The notes under the pieces are model-generated. The model had not been told where the DNA came from. It saw nothing but the letters and a program-made list of their open reading frames with translations, and ran no database searches. Of a stretch of 17,735 nucleotides of DNA, positions 1 through 8,203 are shown piece by piece. The stretch's first letter is position 1; each line of letters opens with the position of its first letter. The DNA comes from JBCDJG01 sp038748065 (GTDB lineage Bacteria; Pseudomonadota; Gammaproteobacteria; Pseudomonadales; Halieaceae). Location of the stretch: contig JBCDJG010000077.1 in NCBI GenBank assembly GCA_038748065.1, forward strand, positions 1 to 17,735, in the 5' to 3' direction. Position numbers and translations under genes: made by a program.

Positions 1-1062
1 GCCGCCGCGATTAACGTAGGGGTTATCCGGGACGTTGTTGAACTTCGGCATGCCCGACAGTGCGATATTCACCTTGCCGGATGAACCGCGAATCTTGAAC
101 TTGCTGGCGCGGTCATAGATACCATCCGGCAGATCATTCTTGTCCATTACCTTGGTAAACGTGCGTTTCGCGTCGAGGTTGGAGACAACGATCTTGCCGT
201 GCAGCTCATCGCCGTTGTCCAGGGCAACCCCCATGGCCTTGCCTTCCTTCACGAGAATCTGCTGCACGCCGGCGCTGGTGCGAATCTCGCCGCCCATCTC
301 CGTCAGCGCATTAGCGATTGAATGTGAAATAGCGCCCATGCCACCGCGTGCCAGACCCCAGGCACCGACGCTACCGTCGACATCACCCATGACGTGGTGC
401 AGCAGGATGTAGGCAGAGCCGGGGGAGTAAACGCCGAGCGCCGTGCCGATAATGCCTGGGCTGGCCATGGCCGCCTTGACAAGGTCGTGCTCAAAATAGT
501 CCTCAAGGAACTCCGCTGCGCTCATAGTGAAGAAGCGCACGTATTCATAGAGCTCCTTTTCACCCAGCGCCCAGAACTCTTTGGCAAGAAACAGCAGTTC
601 GCCGATATCGCGAGGCTTGAAAGAGGCCGGATCCGGCGGCGTACGCAGCAGCGTCTTGCGGATAAGCTGGGCATAACGGCCAAGGTCAGCCTGGAAGCGC
701 GCCATTGAATCAGCATCATGCGGCGACAGGCGCTTGAGTTCGAGGTAGGCGGCCTCTTCGCTCGGGTAGTCGATCATGACATCGCCCCTGTCACCGAACA
801 CCGCCGTACCCAGATAGGGTACCAGCAGCAAGCCGTGACGTGACAGGTCGAGATCGCGATGCAGTGCTTGACGCATCATGCTGCACACGTAGGAGCAGCT
901 GGAATAGTACCAGCCCTCGTGCATTTCACGGGTAACGGCGGCGCCGCCTATGTAGTCGTTCTTTTCAACGACGACAACGTCGAGGCCAGCCTTGGCCAGG
1001 TAAGCCGCATTGGTCAGGCCGTTATGGCCTGCCCCCACAATGATGGCGTCATACTGTTTCAT
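1..1062 (-). CDS. PYROXD2/phytoene-dehydrogenase-like flavoprotein, partial (C-terminus beyond window)
   Basis: The frame stays open from the ATG at 1062 to the window edge, giving 354 codons of a protein that normally has about 510-540. The N-terminus carries the FAD-binding GxGxxG Rossmann motif (IIVGAGHNG, residues 7-15), followed by a VVVVEK strand end and an IGGAA loop, as in the COG1233 flavin amine-oxidase superfamily. The IGGAAVTRE segment and the following tyrosine- and serine-rich stretch resemble animal PYROXD2 and its bacterial relatives more than carotenoid CrtI; that is from family memory, not a search. It is expected to be a cytoplasmic FAD oxidoreductase of unknown substrate. 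Its ATG overlaps the stop of the upstream paralogue by 4 bases (ATGA), so the two are probably translationally coupled. Only a weak ribosome site is visible, which fits coupling. The C-terminal FAD motif lies outside the window. Confidence 0.85.
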   Translation of the reverse strand, partial: MKQYDAIIVGAGHNGLTNAAYLAKAGLDVVVVEKNDYIGGAAVTREMHEGWYYSSCSYVCSMMRQALHRDLDLSRHGLLLVPYLGTAVFGDRGDVMIDYPSEEAAYLELKRLSPHDADSMARFQADLGRYAQLIRKTLLRTPPDPASFKPRDIGELLFLAKEFWALGEKELYEYVRFFTMSAAEFLEDYFEHDLVKAAMASPGIIGTALGVYSPGSAYILLHHVMGDVDGSVGAWGLARGGMGAISHSIANALTEMGGEIRTSAGVQQILVKEGKAMGVALDNGDELHGKIVVSNLDAKRTFTKVMDKNDLPDGIYDRASKFKIRGSSGKVNIALSGMPKFNNVPDNPYVNRGG

Positions 1063-2603
1063 CGTAAAATCTCGCGTGCCGCGTTCTGACCCGGCATACC
1101 GGTTATCCCGCCGCCGGGGTGACTACCCGCCCCGCACAGGAAAAGACCCGGAATGGGAGTACCGTACTGGGCGGCTTCATAGGTGGGGCGCATCATTAAC
1201 ATCTGGTCCACGGCGAACTCGGTGTGATGCCAGTGTCCACCCGTGATACCAAACTGCTTCTCCATGTCCGCTGGCGTGAGCAGCTCGGTAGCCAGGACCT
1301 GCTCCCCAATCCCGGGTGCGTAGCGCTCAAGCTCAGCCATGAGCCGTGCTATAAGGCCCTCACGCGCAGCGTCCGTCCAGCCGCCCTTGGGCTTCGCTGG
1401 CACGTACATGACGTGGGCAGAAAGCACGTGTTGCCCCGCAGGGGCAAGCGCGGAATCGTGCAGTGATGGCACGGTGACTTCGAGCACAGGGTTTTCTGAT
1501 ATGCCGCCATGCTTGGCATCGTCGAAGGCAAACTCGATGGCATCAAGCTCCGGTGCAATGATCATGCGACCCGCCGGCGTATCAAGCCCGCTGAATTGGG
1601 GAAGGCCATCAAGCGCAAGATGCAGCTTGGCGACAAAGCCTTCACAGCGCAGCCTGGAAATGCGATTGGTAAATTCAATCTCCAGGTGCTGTGCGCCAAC
1701 CAGGCGCAGGAAGGTGCTTTGAGGATCGATAGCCGAAACCACACGGCCCGCAGAAATCTCCTCGCCGTCGGCCAGCACAACGCCACTCACGCGCTGCCCG
1801 TCCTCATCACCCTCAACCGTGATATGACGAACCGGGGCGCTGCAACGAAGCTCCGCGCCGGCCGTCGCGGCCGCCCCAACAAGCGACTGCACCAGCGTGT
1901 TGATGCCACCTTCCGGAATACTGTGCATGCCATCGTGATCACCGCACATCCGATAAAGTAGAGTGAACACTGACTGATTGGGCGAACGGGGTGCCAGCTT
2001 TGAGCCAATAATGCCGTCCCAGGCCAGCGCAGCCTGCAGTAACTTGTTGTCGAAGTTGTCGTCCATCAGGTCGCGCATTGGCAGCGTAGCCACACGCAGA
2101 AATTCGAGCATGTCATCTCGGCCCATCAGACGCAGGCGCAGGCCGAGCTGCGCGAAAGTTGCCATGTCGCTGAGGCTGTTCTCGCCTATGCCCGGCATGG
2201 TCTTGTTCCAGAAGGGCTCGAGCGTCCTCGCGAAGGTTTTCAGCATCTCCCTGTACTTGACGTAGTCCGCGGATTCTTCGCCACTGACGCCCGTGACGCT
2301 GAGGTCGCCGATGCTGACGTGATCGCCCTCAGGGTCGAGGGCAACGGTATCCATAGCCCGGGTCGCCGGCAGGTAACCGTGGTTCTGCAGCTTCAGGTCC
2401 CTGGCGACCTGAGAGGAGAAATGATTAAGCGTGTGCGCCACGCTGGTTTGAAAGCCGGGGTAAAACTCGCGGCGCGCCGCAAAACCGCCCGGCTGCTCTG
2501 CCGCCTCCAGCACGAGCACGCTCTGACCCGCCTGGGCCAGGTAAGCAGCGCAGACAAGGCCATTGTGCCCTGCCCCAACGATTACAGTGTCGTAGCGTTT
2601 CAA
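1059..2603 (-). CDS. PYROXD2/phytoene-dehydrogenase-like flavoprotein, first of a tandem pair
   Basis: This 514-residue protein has the usual family length. Its N-terminal FAD motif VIVGAGHNG (residues 7-15) is followed by VLVLEAAEQPGG, where the acidic residue after the second strand binds the ADP ribose. Near the C-terminus, FLCGAGSHPGGGITGMPG is the second FAD-contacting motif of COG1233 oxidoreductases. There is no signal peptide or membrane segment. It resembles its downstream neighbour throughout but is clearly diverged, so this is an old tandem duplication or a two-gene family rather than a recent copy. The start is a TTG; GGAG lies 5 bases upstream and the KRYDTVIVG start matches the family. 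It sits 91 bases after a molybdopterin oxidoreductase on the same strand. The substrate is unknown. A carotenoid desaturase is less likely because no other carotenoid gene is seen nearby. Confidence 0.88.
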   Translation of the reverse strand: MKRYDTVIVGAGHNGLVCAAYLAQAGQSVLVLEAAEQPGGFAARREFYPGFQTSVAHTLNHFSSQVARDLKLQNHGYLPATRAMDTVALDPEGDHVSIGDLSVTGVSGEESADYVKYREMLKTFARTLEPFWNKTMPGIGENSLSDMATFAQLGLRLRLMGRDDMLEFLRVATLPMRDLMDDNFDNKLLQAALAWDGIIGSKLAPRSPNQSVFTLLYRMCGDHDGMHSIPEGGINTLVQSLVGAAATAGAELRCSAPVRHITVEGDEDGQRVSGVVLADGEEISAGRVVSAIDPQSTFLRLVGAQHLEIEFTNRISRLRCEGFVAKLHLALDGLPQFSGLDTPAGRMIIAPELDAIEFAFDDAKHGGISENPVLEVTVPSLHDSALAPAGQHVLSAHVMYVPAKPKGGWTDAAREGLIARLMAELERYAPGIGEQVLATELLTPADMEKQFGITGGHWHHTEFAVDQMLMMRPTYEAAQYGTPIPGLFLCGAGSHPGGGITGMPGQNAAREILR

Positions 2604-2694
2604 GTGGGCTCCGATACTTAACGATTTTCCAGGAGCTTGCAGAGTAGTCGTGCGCGAGGGCTATGAACAACCGCGCCTATACGGCAGGAGTGGC
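2604..2694. other. 91-base gap between molybdoenzyme and flavoprotein pair
   Basis: This is the largest gap between genes in the window. I see no stem-loop followed by a T-run, and no good -35/-10 pair on the minus strand. It could hold a weak promoter for the two flavoprotein genes, but the sequence does not show one convincingly. Confidence 0.4.
2609..2612 (-). promoter_or_regulatory. Ribosome binding site for the TTG-started flavoprotein
   Basis: On the minus strand, GGAG lies 5 bases before the TTG at 2603. It supports that non-ATG start; no in-frame ATG near the N-terminus would keep the conserved FAD-binding strand. Confidence 0.5.
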
Positions 2695-4734
2695 TTAGGC
2701 CGCGACGACGTCGACGCGGCAATCGTAGTAGCAGGCGCCCTCGGCGAGATCAGATTTATGGCCGGGAATCAGCGCATTCACAGACTGCCCGGTTGGGCTG
2801 GCATCGAGCCAAGCGCCCTTGGGCACATAGATCACGCCTGGACGCATACGTTCACTGACCTGCAGGGGCATCTCCACCTCGCCCTCGCCGTTAAGCAGGC
2901 GAACGGTCTGGCCATCCTGTAACCCAAGGGACTGCGCATCGGAGAGTGACATTTCGCAGCGGAGATCGTTCTTATGGCCCTCAAGGCCCCCGAAGGTCGA
3001 GTTGATTCGGCGTTCTGAAGCGGGAGTGACCAGTATAAAACGGTAGCCATCAGGAGACGGCACAAAGCGCGGCAACGCCGGTTCGCCCTGCGCCGAGAGC
3101 GTCTCGCTGTAAAGTTCGATACGACCGCTAGGGGTATCCGGGGCCTGCCCGCGCATCAGGATTGGGGGCGCGGGCTCTGCCATATTAACAGCGCCGCCAA
3201 GGGGGATTTTACTCGGCCGCTGTCCCGCCAAAGCAGGAGCCTCAGCGGAAACCGCCTGGTCCATCAACTCCTCGTCTGTGTCCTGAAAGCAGGTTTCTTC
3301 AAAGCCAAAGCGCGCTGCCAGCCGCCGGAACAGCTCTGTGTTGGACAGAGCCTCACCCAGCGTTTTGAATACTGCTTCGGAGCGCTGTAAGTAGGTGTGG
3401 CCATAGGCCTTGAAGAGGTCGCCGTACTCAAGATGTGACGTCGCTGGCAGGACGAGATCAGCACAGCGCATGGAATCGGTCATACTCACATCGTGCCCCA
3501 CTACAAATACCTCATCAGACAGCAGCGCGGCGCGCATTTCTTTTTGCAGCGGGTGTACGGCGACCGGATTATGATTGTAAATAAACAGAGCCTTGAGCGG
3601 CAGTTCGTCGCCGGGCGCCAGTATATGCCGCGGCAAGTCTAATACGTTAAATTCGCGCAAGCCCTCGGGGGCCAGGTCGGGGCGTGAAAGCGCCTCTCGG
3701 TTCACCGGAAAATAGCCTGATACATCGCACACGCCTGCACCGAGAGGCCCGAAATTGCCGGTGAGCGCGGGCAGTGCGAGAACCGCTCGCACCCCGGAGC
3801 CTCCGTTACGGTTGCGCTCAGGTGCCACGCCCAGGGAGATAGCGGCCGGCGCCAGATCTCGCCACCACTCGGCGAACATGGCGATATCAGCTGCCTCGAG
3901 ACCGCAAAGCTTGGCAGCGCGGTGCAGCGGGTACTTCTCTGCCTCAGCCAGAAAAGCCTCGCTGCCGTGTACATGCTGATCGATGAAGGCCTGATCCAGG
4001 CCGCCGTTGGTCGCGAGTTCAGCGGCTATCGCGTAGGCCAATACAACATCAGTGCCGGGCAACAGCGGCAGGTGCAGGTCCGCTTCATCGGCGATACGCG
4101 TGCGCTTCGGGTCAACCACAACCAGTCGCGCACCCTGCTTGCGCGCCTCGCGGATCACGGTTGTCACATGCAGGTTGCAGGCAGTGATGTTGTTGCCCCA
4201 CACCACGATCAGCCGTGCGTGCGCCAGTTCCTCGTAGGGAATCCCACCCGCATCGCCATACGTGCTTTCCCAGGCTGCCCCGGAGGTGCCGGCGCACAGC
4301 GTAGTGGAATCAACCTTACTGGCTCCAAGCCGCTTGAAAAATCGTGCATCCATCGACCCGTTGGCCAGCAGGCCCATAGGGCCGCCATAGGTTAGCGGCG
4401 CGATCGCCTGGGCACCGTGCTTGTTGATGACGTCACTGAAGCGCTCATAGGTGAGATCGAGGGCTTCGGCCCAGCTGATTGGCCGGAAGTGGCCACCTCC
4501 CTTCGGCCCGTCGCGAAGTAGCGGTACCGTAAGGCGGTCTCGACCGTGTACCTGCTCGGGCAGGCCCTGTGCCACCTTGGCGCAAATTTTACCTCGCGTG
4601 AAAGGGTTTTCCCTACTGCCACGAACCCGCGCTACGCGCCCGCCTTCAACTTCTACACTCAGGCTGCAGGTATCGGCGCAGTCCAACGGGCAAACGCTTG
4701 GGTAAACACCATCGGCAGCTATTGCATCTGTCAT
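2695..4734 (-). CDS. Stand-alone molybdopterin oxidoreductase (MopB/DMSO reductase superfamily)
   Basis: The 679-residue protein is a bis-MGD molybdoenzyme of COG0243. The N-terminal [4Fe-4S] site has the spacing C15-x3-C19-x3-C23-x27-C51, followed by the conserved lysine K53. Cys147 (TTLCAGTSG) sits where the Mo ligand is expected, so the enzyme looks like a cysteine-ligated type, not a serine (DMSO reductase) or selenocysteine type. VVWGNN (178-182) and VVVDPKRTRIAD (205-216) are MGD-binding segments. The C-terminal third, from about residue 565, is the molydop-binding domain. There is no Tat signal or membrane helix, so it is probably cytoplasmic. No gene for an electron-transfer subunit adjoins it. 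It lies 18 bases downstream of purU, with AAGGG about 8 bases before the ATG, so co-transcription is likely. The substrate is not predictable: a formate dehydrogenase-like role is suggested by purU next door but is inference only. Confidence 0.9.
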   Translation of the reverse strand: MTDAIAADGVYPSVCPLDCADTCSLSVEVEGGRVARVRGSRENPFTRGKICAKVAQGLPEQVHGRDRLTVPLLRDGPKGGGHFRPISWAEALDLTYERFSDVINKHGAQAIAPLTYGGPMGLLANGSMDARFFKRLGASKVDSTTLCAGTSGAAWESTYGDAGGIPYEELAHARLIVVWGNNITACNLHVTTVIREARKQGARLVVVDPKRTRIADEADLHLPLLPGTDVVLAYAIAAELATNGGLDQAFIDQHVHGSEAFLAEAEKYPLHRAAKLCGLEAADIAMFAEWWRDLAPAAISLGVAPERNRNGGSGVRAVLALPALTGNFGPLGAGVCDVSGYFPVNREALSRPDLAPEGLREFNVLDLPRHILAPGDELPLKALFIYNHNPVAVHPLQKEMRAALLSDEVFVVGHDVSMTDSMRCADLVLPATSHLEYGDLFKAYGHTYLQRSEAVFKTLGEALSNTELFRRLAARFGFEETCFQDTDEELMDQAVSAEAPALAGQRPSKIPLGGAVNMAEPAPPILMRGQAPDTPSGRIELYSETLSAQGEPALPRFVPSPDGYRFILVTPASERRINSTFGGLEGHKNDLRCEMSLSDAQSLGLQDGQTVRLLNGEGEVEMPLQVSERMRPGVIYVPKGAWLDASPTGQSVNALIPGHKSDLAEGACYYDCRVDVVAA

Positions 4735-4752
4735 CGGAGGGCCCTTTAGAAA

Positions 4753-5619
4753 CTAACGGGTAAAGACAACCGTTTTGTTACCGCGCACGATAACCCGGTC
4801 TTCAAGATGGTAGCGCAGGCCCCGCGAGAGCACGGACTGCTCCACGTCTCGACCCAACCTGACGAGATCGTCCTTGGTGCAAGAGTGGCTGACACGCACC
4901 ACGTCCTGCTCGATGATCGGCCCTTCATCCAGATCTTCCGTCACGTAGTGACAGGTCGCACCGATCAGCTTTACGCCACGTTCATAGGCCTTCTGATAAG
5001 GGTTTGCGCCGATAAAAGAAGGCAGGAAGCTATGGTGAATGTTAATCAGCTGACCCGCATAGCGCTCGCAAAGCACCGGCGGCATAATCTGCATGTATCG
5101 GGCAAGCACGACAGTCTCAGCCCGGTGACGTTCGATGATATCAGCGGTCTCAGCAAAGGCGGGTGCCTTATTCTCCTTCGGCACGGGCACGTAGTGAAAA
5201 GGAATGCCATGCCACTCGACCATACTCCTTAAATTCTCGTGATTTGAGATAACGCAGGGAATCTCACAGTGCAGGTCTTCGCTCTTCCACCGATAGAGGA
5301 TATCCGCCAGACAGTGCGATGCGTGGCTTGCCATGATCACCACGCGGCGACGCTCGCTGTTGTCTCGCAGGTACCACTGCATGCCATAGCGTTCTGCCAG
5401 CGGGGCAAACTCGGCTTGCAGCGTCTCCAGTTCATCCCGCATGTTTGACGCGTCTATCACGTTGCGCATGAAGAACCACTGCTGCTGCGGGTCCGTGTGA
5501 TTGTTCGACTCAATCAGGCTACCGCCTCGCTCTGCGACGAAGCTCGACACAGACGACACGAGGCCCACCTCGTCGGGGCAGCTCGTTATCAAGGTATAGG
5601 TTTTAGCACTCTCATTCAT
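4753..5619 (-). CDS. purU: Formyltetrahydrofolate deformylase
   Basis: PurU hydrolyses 10-formyl-tetrahydrofolate to tetrahydrofolate and formate. The protein has an N-terminal ACT domain (about residues 7-85, TYTLITSCPDEVGLVSSVSS) and a C-terminal formyltransferase-fold domain from about residue 92. The catalytic Asn-His pair is in LINIHHSFLP (N193, H195) and the catalytic Asp is D231 in DLDEGPII. At 288 residues it matches the family (about 280). I chose the ATG at 5619 over an in-frame GTG at 5643 because GAGGA lies 7 bases upstream of the ATG and the extra eight residues are not family-like. Here the enzyme may do more than balance folate pools: the formate it releases can be oxidised by the Fds enzyme encoded further right, and a molybdoenzyme follows immediately. 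Confidence 0.95.
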   Translation of the reverse strand: MNESAKTYTLITSCPDEVGLVSSVSSFVAERGGSLIESNNHTDPQQQWFFMRNVIDASNMRDELETLQAEFAPLAERYGMQWYLRDNSERRRVVIMASHASHCLADILYRWKSEDLHCEIPCVISNHENLRSMVEWHGIPFHYVPVPKENKAPAFAETADIIERHRAETVVLARYMQIMPPVLCERYAGQLINIHHSFLPSFIGANPYQKAYERGVKLIGATCHYVTEDLDEGPIIEQDVVRVSHSCTKDDLVRLGRDVEQSVLSRGLRYHLEDRVIVRGNKTVVFTR

Positions 5620-5626
5620 CAGTGAA

Positions 5627-5631
5627 TCCTC
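5627..5631 (-). promoter_or_regulatory. Ribosome binding site deciding the purU start
   Basis: GAGGA on the minus strand lies 7 bases before the ATG at 5619 and selects it over the GTG at 5643. Confidence 0.65.
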
Positions 5632-5646
5632 AGGGCTTCTCACGCG

Positions 5647-5652
5647 ATTTTA
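5647..5652 (-). promoter_or_regulatory. Possible -10 box upstream of purU
   Basis: TAAAAT on the minus strand matches five of six bases of the sigma-70 -10 consensus and lies in the 86-base gap before purU. No good -35 box is seen at 16-18 bases, so this is only a candidate for a purU-molybdoenzyme promoter. Confidence 0.2.
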
Positions 5653-5705
5653 CACCAAGTGCCCGTGGGGGATTCTTCCTAGCGGGTCGGCACGAATCCG
5701 GACCT

Positions 5706-6737
5706 TTATGCAATCGGGCGCCCGTCGTCCGCCACGGCATAGAACAAACAATCCGACTGTGCTATGACTGCATTGCTAGTGATCATGAAGAGTTTCAGGT
5801 CTCGCGCTGCGTAAAGTACACCCTCCTCGGTGCGTACCAGTCTTTCAACGGCGCAGTCGCCCTTGGCATCCTGAGCCTTAAACAGATCTCGGGGGCTAGC
5901 GCCCATCCAGCCAAGCGGTGTATCCGAGTTGACGGTGCCGAAGTTGTACTGCTCAACATCGGATTTCAGGGTGATATCAAAACTGGTGTCAGGGCCGTTG
6001 CCATACCGCAGGCTCACGCCCTCCCGCAACTCCAGCCGGATAGGGTCATGCAACAATTCAAGGCCCCAGTCTGTATCATCAGCGGCCAGCACGGATTCAG
6101 ACAGCAAGTAGCGGCACAGGCCTTCGTAGGCGAGGGTATGCGCTTCGTCATCGAGCCGTCCACCCACCTCGACGGTGACGGTCGGGCAGGCAGATTCACT
6201 GATATCCATAAGCGCCCCCAGGCCAAGATTGGAGATAATCAAGCGCTGCGTGAACTTCGAAACCAGCGCATCGTGATGGCGGTCCATGTGGGTGCAGACA
6301 CCAAATGCGGGCCCCGAGCCCGAGGTGTTGTGCATGTCCACTACCGCCTCAGGGTGATGCATCCGAAGTATCTCAAGAATCTCTTCGGCCAAGCGGCCGG
6401 GCTCATCGTCAAAAGGCGGCTGAAAGCAGCGATTCAGGTCACGGTCGCCAGGTAGCATGCGGTGGCTGAACAGGGGTTCTGATAGCGCGGCGTTCACCGC
6501 GCCGAGAATACATACCGTACTCACCTGGGGCTGCTGCCCACTCTTAAGCCAGCGAAACAGAGCGCGCGCTCCTGAAGGCTCATTGCCGTGCAGCAGCGTG
6601 ACAAACGCGCGCGTGCGGCTATCGTCAACGCCCTCAAGAAAAATACACGCGGGGCCTCCGAGTATGGTGAGGAACTCCTCCACGTGCTGGCCCATCTCGC
6701 TGGCCTCAGGATTACGCAGGAATCTGAATCGTCTCAT
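5706..6737 (-). CDS. Succinylglutamate desuccinylase/aspartoacylase-family zinc hydrolase
   Basis: The protein (343 residues from the ATG at 6737) belongs to the M14-like AstE/AspA amidohydrolases, which cleave the amide of N-acyl amino acids. Zinc ligands are visible as H50 and E53 in LLHGNEPSG, with H136 in VVDMHNTSG as the third. DLNR (100-103) is the substrate-binding Asn-Arg motif, and E190 in TVEVGG is the probable catalytic glutamate. An upstream TTG would add three residues, but the ATG makes a precise ATGA overlap with the stop of the GCS2-family ligase gene, so I prefer it. No ast operon genes are near, so arginine catabolism is not supported. The coupling to an amide-forming ligase suggests that the two act on the same N-acyl or glutamyl-type compound. 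That is inference; the substrate is unknown. Confidence 0.85.
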   Translation of the reverse strand: MRRFRFLRNPEASEMGQHVEEFLTILGGPACIFLEGVDDSRTRAFVTLLHGNEPSGARALFRWLKSGQQPQVSTVCILGAVNAALSEPLFSHRMLPGDRDLNRCFQPPFDDEPGRLAEEILEILRMHHPEAVVDMHNTSGSGPAFGVCTHMDRHHDALVSKFTQRLIISNLGLGALMDISESACPTVTVEVGGRLDDEAHTLAYEGLCRYLLSESVLAADDTDWGLELLHDPIRLELREGVSLRYGNGPDTSFDITLKSDVEQYNFGTVNSDTPLGWMGASPRDLFKAQDAKGDCAVERLVRTEEGVLYAARDLKLFMITSNAVIAQSDCLFYAVADDGRPIA

Positions 6738-8203
6738 ATGCGCCAATCCGCCACAGGTTCTCCCCCGACACTGTTCTCATGGTACCGCTCGAGTAAGCTA
6801 TGCAGCGCTGCATCGAGCTCGCAATTCGGCTTCAGGGCGCTGAGCACGCGCTGCTGCCAGATTGCGCCGCTGGTGCTTGCTGCGAGACGACGCTCAATCA
6901 CACCCAGGTAACGATCAATTTCTTCACGCTCAATGCCAATTGAGCCGAGACCTTCCGCGGCCACGGGCAAGGCACTAGCAATAATGTCGAGAACGGACCG
7001 GCGTTTGCAGCCAGACTGTCCGAGTTCGGGCCATACCAGGTCTGCATCCAGTCCGAACTGGGCAGCGCGATAAAAGTTATAGTCCGCCGCCTTAAACGGC
7101 AAGGCAGGCAAAAGCTGATTGATCTGCGGCCGGAGGCCTTCGGCCAGACCGATAAGGAAGGCCGCATTGGCCACCATATCCACAGGCGTTGGACCAGCAG
7201 GAAGGGCGCGCAATTCAATGCGTAACATGCCGCCCTGTGCATCGTCATACACCGGCCGGTTCCAGAGCCATACCGTGCCCTGGTGCAGCCTCAATTCAGC
7301 CAGGCGAGGCACTGCACCACCGTCCTCGTCGGCACCGTCGCACACGGGTAGGTAGGGTCTGTACAGCCTGACCGACTCCTCGAACAGCTCCAGCGCGGAG
7401 CGACGGACCCAGCCATTGCCACAGCTCACCCGGGCCGGCTCATTCCAGCCGTAGCGATTAATGTGCCGTGTGTCGATCGATTGTTTGAACAGCGGCACCC
7501 GAGTTTCATGCCACAGTGAGTGGCCAAACAGCGTTGGCGAATTGGCGCCAATGGCCAATGCCAAAGGCGTCGCCAGCTGCACCGCGTTGAATGTATCAGC
7601 GAACGCATCGGGCTGCACGCGGTAATGCACCTGGAAGGAGGTGTTAGCGCCCTCCAGGGTGATATCTCCCAGGGCCATCTGCAGCGGCTCCGCGCCGTTA
7701 ATATCGATCCGAAACTTTCCTCTGCGGCGGCGGATGCACTGCGCCACCAGCGCATGAAAGCGGCGCAGGTCGGTGATGCAGTGTGCGCCAAAATCGCTCT
7801 GCTTCAGGGTAGGCAATATGCCGATCGGTACAATCCTGCCGCCGTGTCTTGCGGCAATCGACCGCAATCCTGTCAGCTTATCGTTGATCTCGTTTTCGGT
7901 GCTCAAAAATGGCTTTTCGGCACAGCAATAAGGCGAAAGGTTGTACTCCAGGTTGTAGCGATTAAGCTCGAGTGTCAGCTGGGGATCAGCGGCCTCAGCC
8001 TGCAGTTCCTGGTTGAGAAACAGCGGCCTGCCGTGCTGATCGATGATGTACATTTCCAATTCAGCACCCAGGGAAGCGGGCCCGCGGCCGAAGTCAGGAT
8101 TGGCAAGACACTGCCGCAGGGTAGAAAGATTCAGTTCGAGACGTTCGACGAAGCGCTCGTAGTCAGCGCTATCGAATTCAGACCTGTCTATCTCGATACC
8201 CAT
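6734..8203 (-). CDS. GCS2-family carboxylate-amine ligase (glutamate-cysteine-ligase-like)
   Basis: The 489-residue protein has the glutamine-synthetase-like fold signature of the GCS2 family: an acidic metal/ATP site in LGAELEMYI (residues 45-53), LEYNLSP (85-91), and the EGANTSFQVHYR stretch (184-195). Members join a carboxylate to an amine using ATP. E. coli YbdK and the actinobacterial EgtA are relatives; true gamma-glutamylcysteine synthetase of proteobacteria (GshA) belongs to a different family branch. It is cytoplasmic, with no signal or membrane segment. Its stop overlaps the start of the aspartoacylase-like gene by 4 bases, a strong hint of joint function. It is the first gene of the left minus-strand block and starts 55 bases from a divergent hydrolase gene. 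The only purine run before the ATG, AGGG, directly abuts the start, so initiation may be weak. The true substrate cannot be read from the sequence. Confidence 0.82.
   Translation of the reverse strand: MGIEIDRSEFDSADYERFVERLELNLSTLRQCLANPDFGRGPASLGAELEMYIIDQHGRPLFLNQELQAEAADPQLTLELNRYNLEYNLSPYCCAEKPFLSTENEINDKLTGLRSIAARHGGRIVPIGILPTLKQSDFGAHCITDLRRFHALVAQCIRRRRGKFRIDINGAEPLQMALGDITLEGANTSFQVHYRVQPDAFADTFNAVQLATPLALAIGANSPTLFGHSLWHETRVPLFKQSIDTRHINRYGWNEPARVSCGNGWVRRSALELFEESVRLYRPYLPVCDGADEDGGAVPRLAELRLHQGTVWLWNRPVYDDAQGGMLRIELRALPAGPTPVDMVANAAFLIGLAEGLRPQINQLLPALPFKAADYNFYRAAQFGLDADLVWPELGQSGCKRRSVLDIIASALPVAAEGLGSIGIEREEIDRYLGVIERRLAASTSGAIWQQRVLSALKPNCELDAALHSLLERYHENSVGGEPVADWRI

Noticed and set aside
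1..2603. Carotenoid biosynthesis (phytoene desaturase) genes
   Set aside because: The proteins share the COG1233 fold, but the N-terminal patterns resemble PYROXD2 and there is no crtB, crtE or other carotenoid gene nearby.
5622..6455. Long plus-strand open frame of 277 codons
   Set aside because: It lies antisense to the aspartoacylase-like gene, whose motifs are complete. The plus-strand product has no recognisable domain and is a shadow of GC-rich coding DNA.
5706..6737. AstE of the arginine succinyltransferase pathway
   Set aside because: No astCADB genes are near, and the gene is coupled to a GCS2 ligase. Family membership alone does not support astE.
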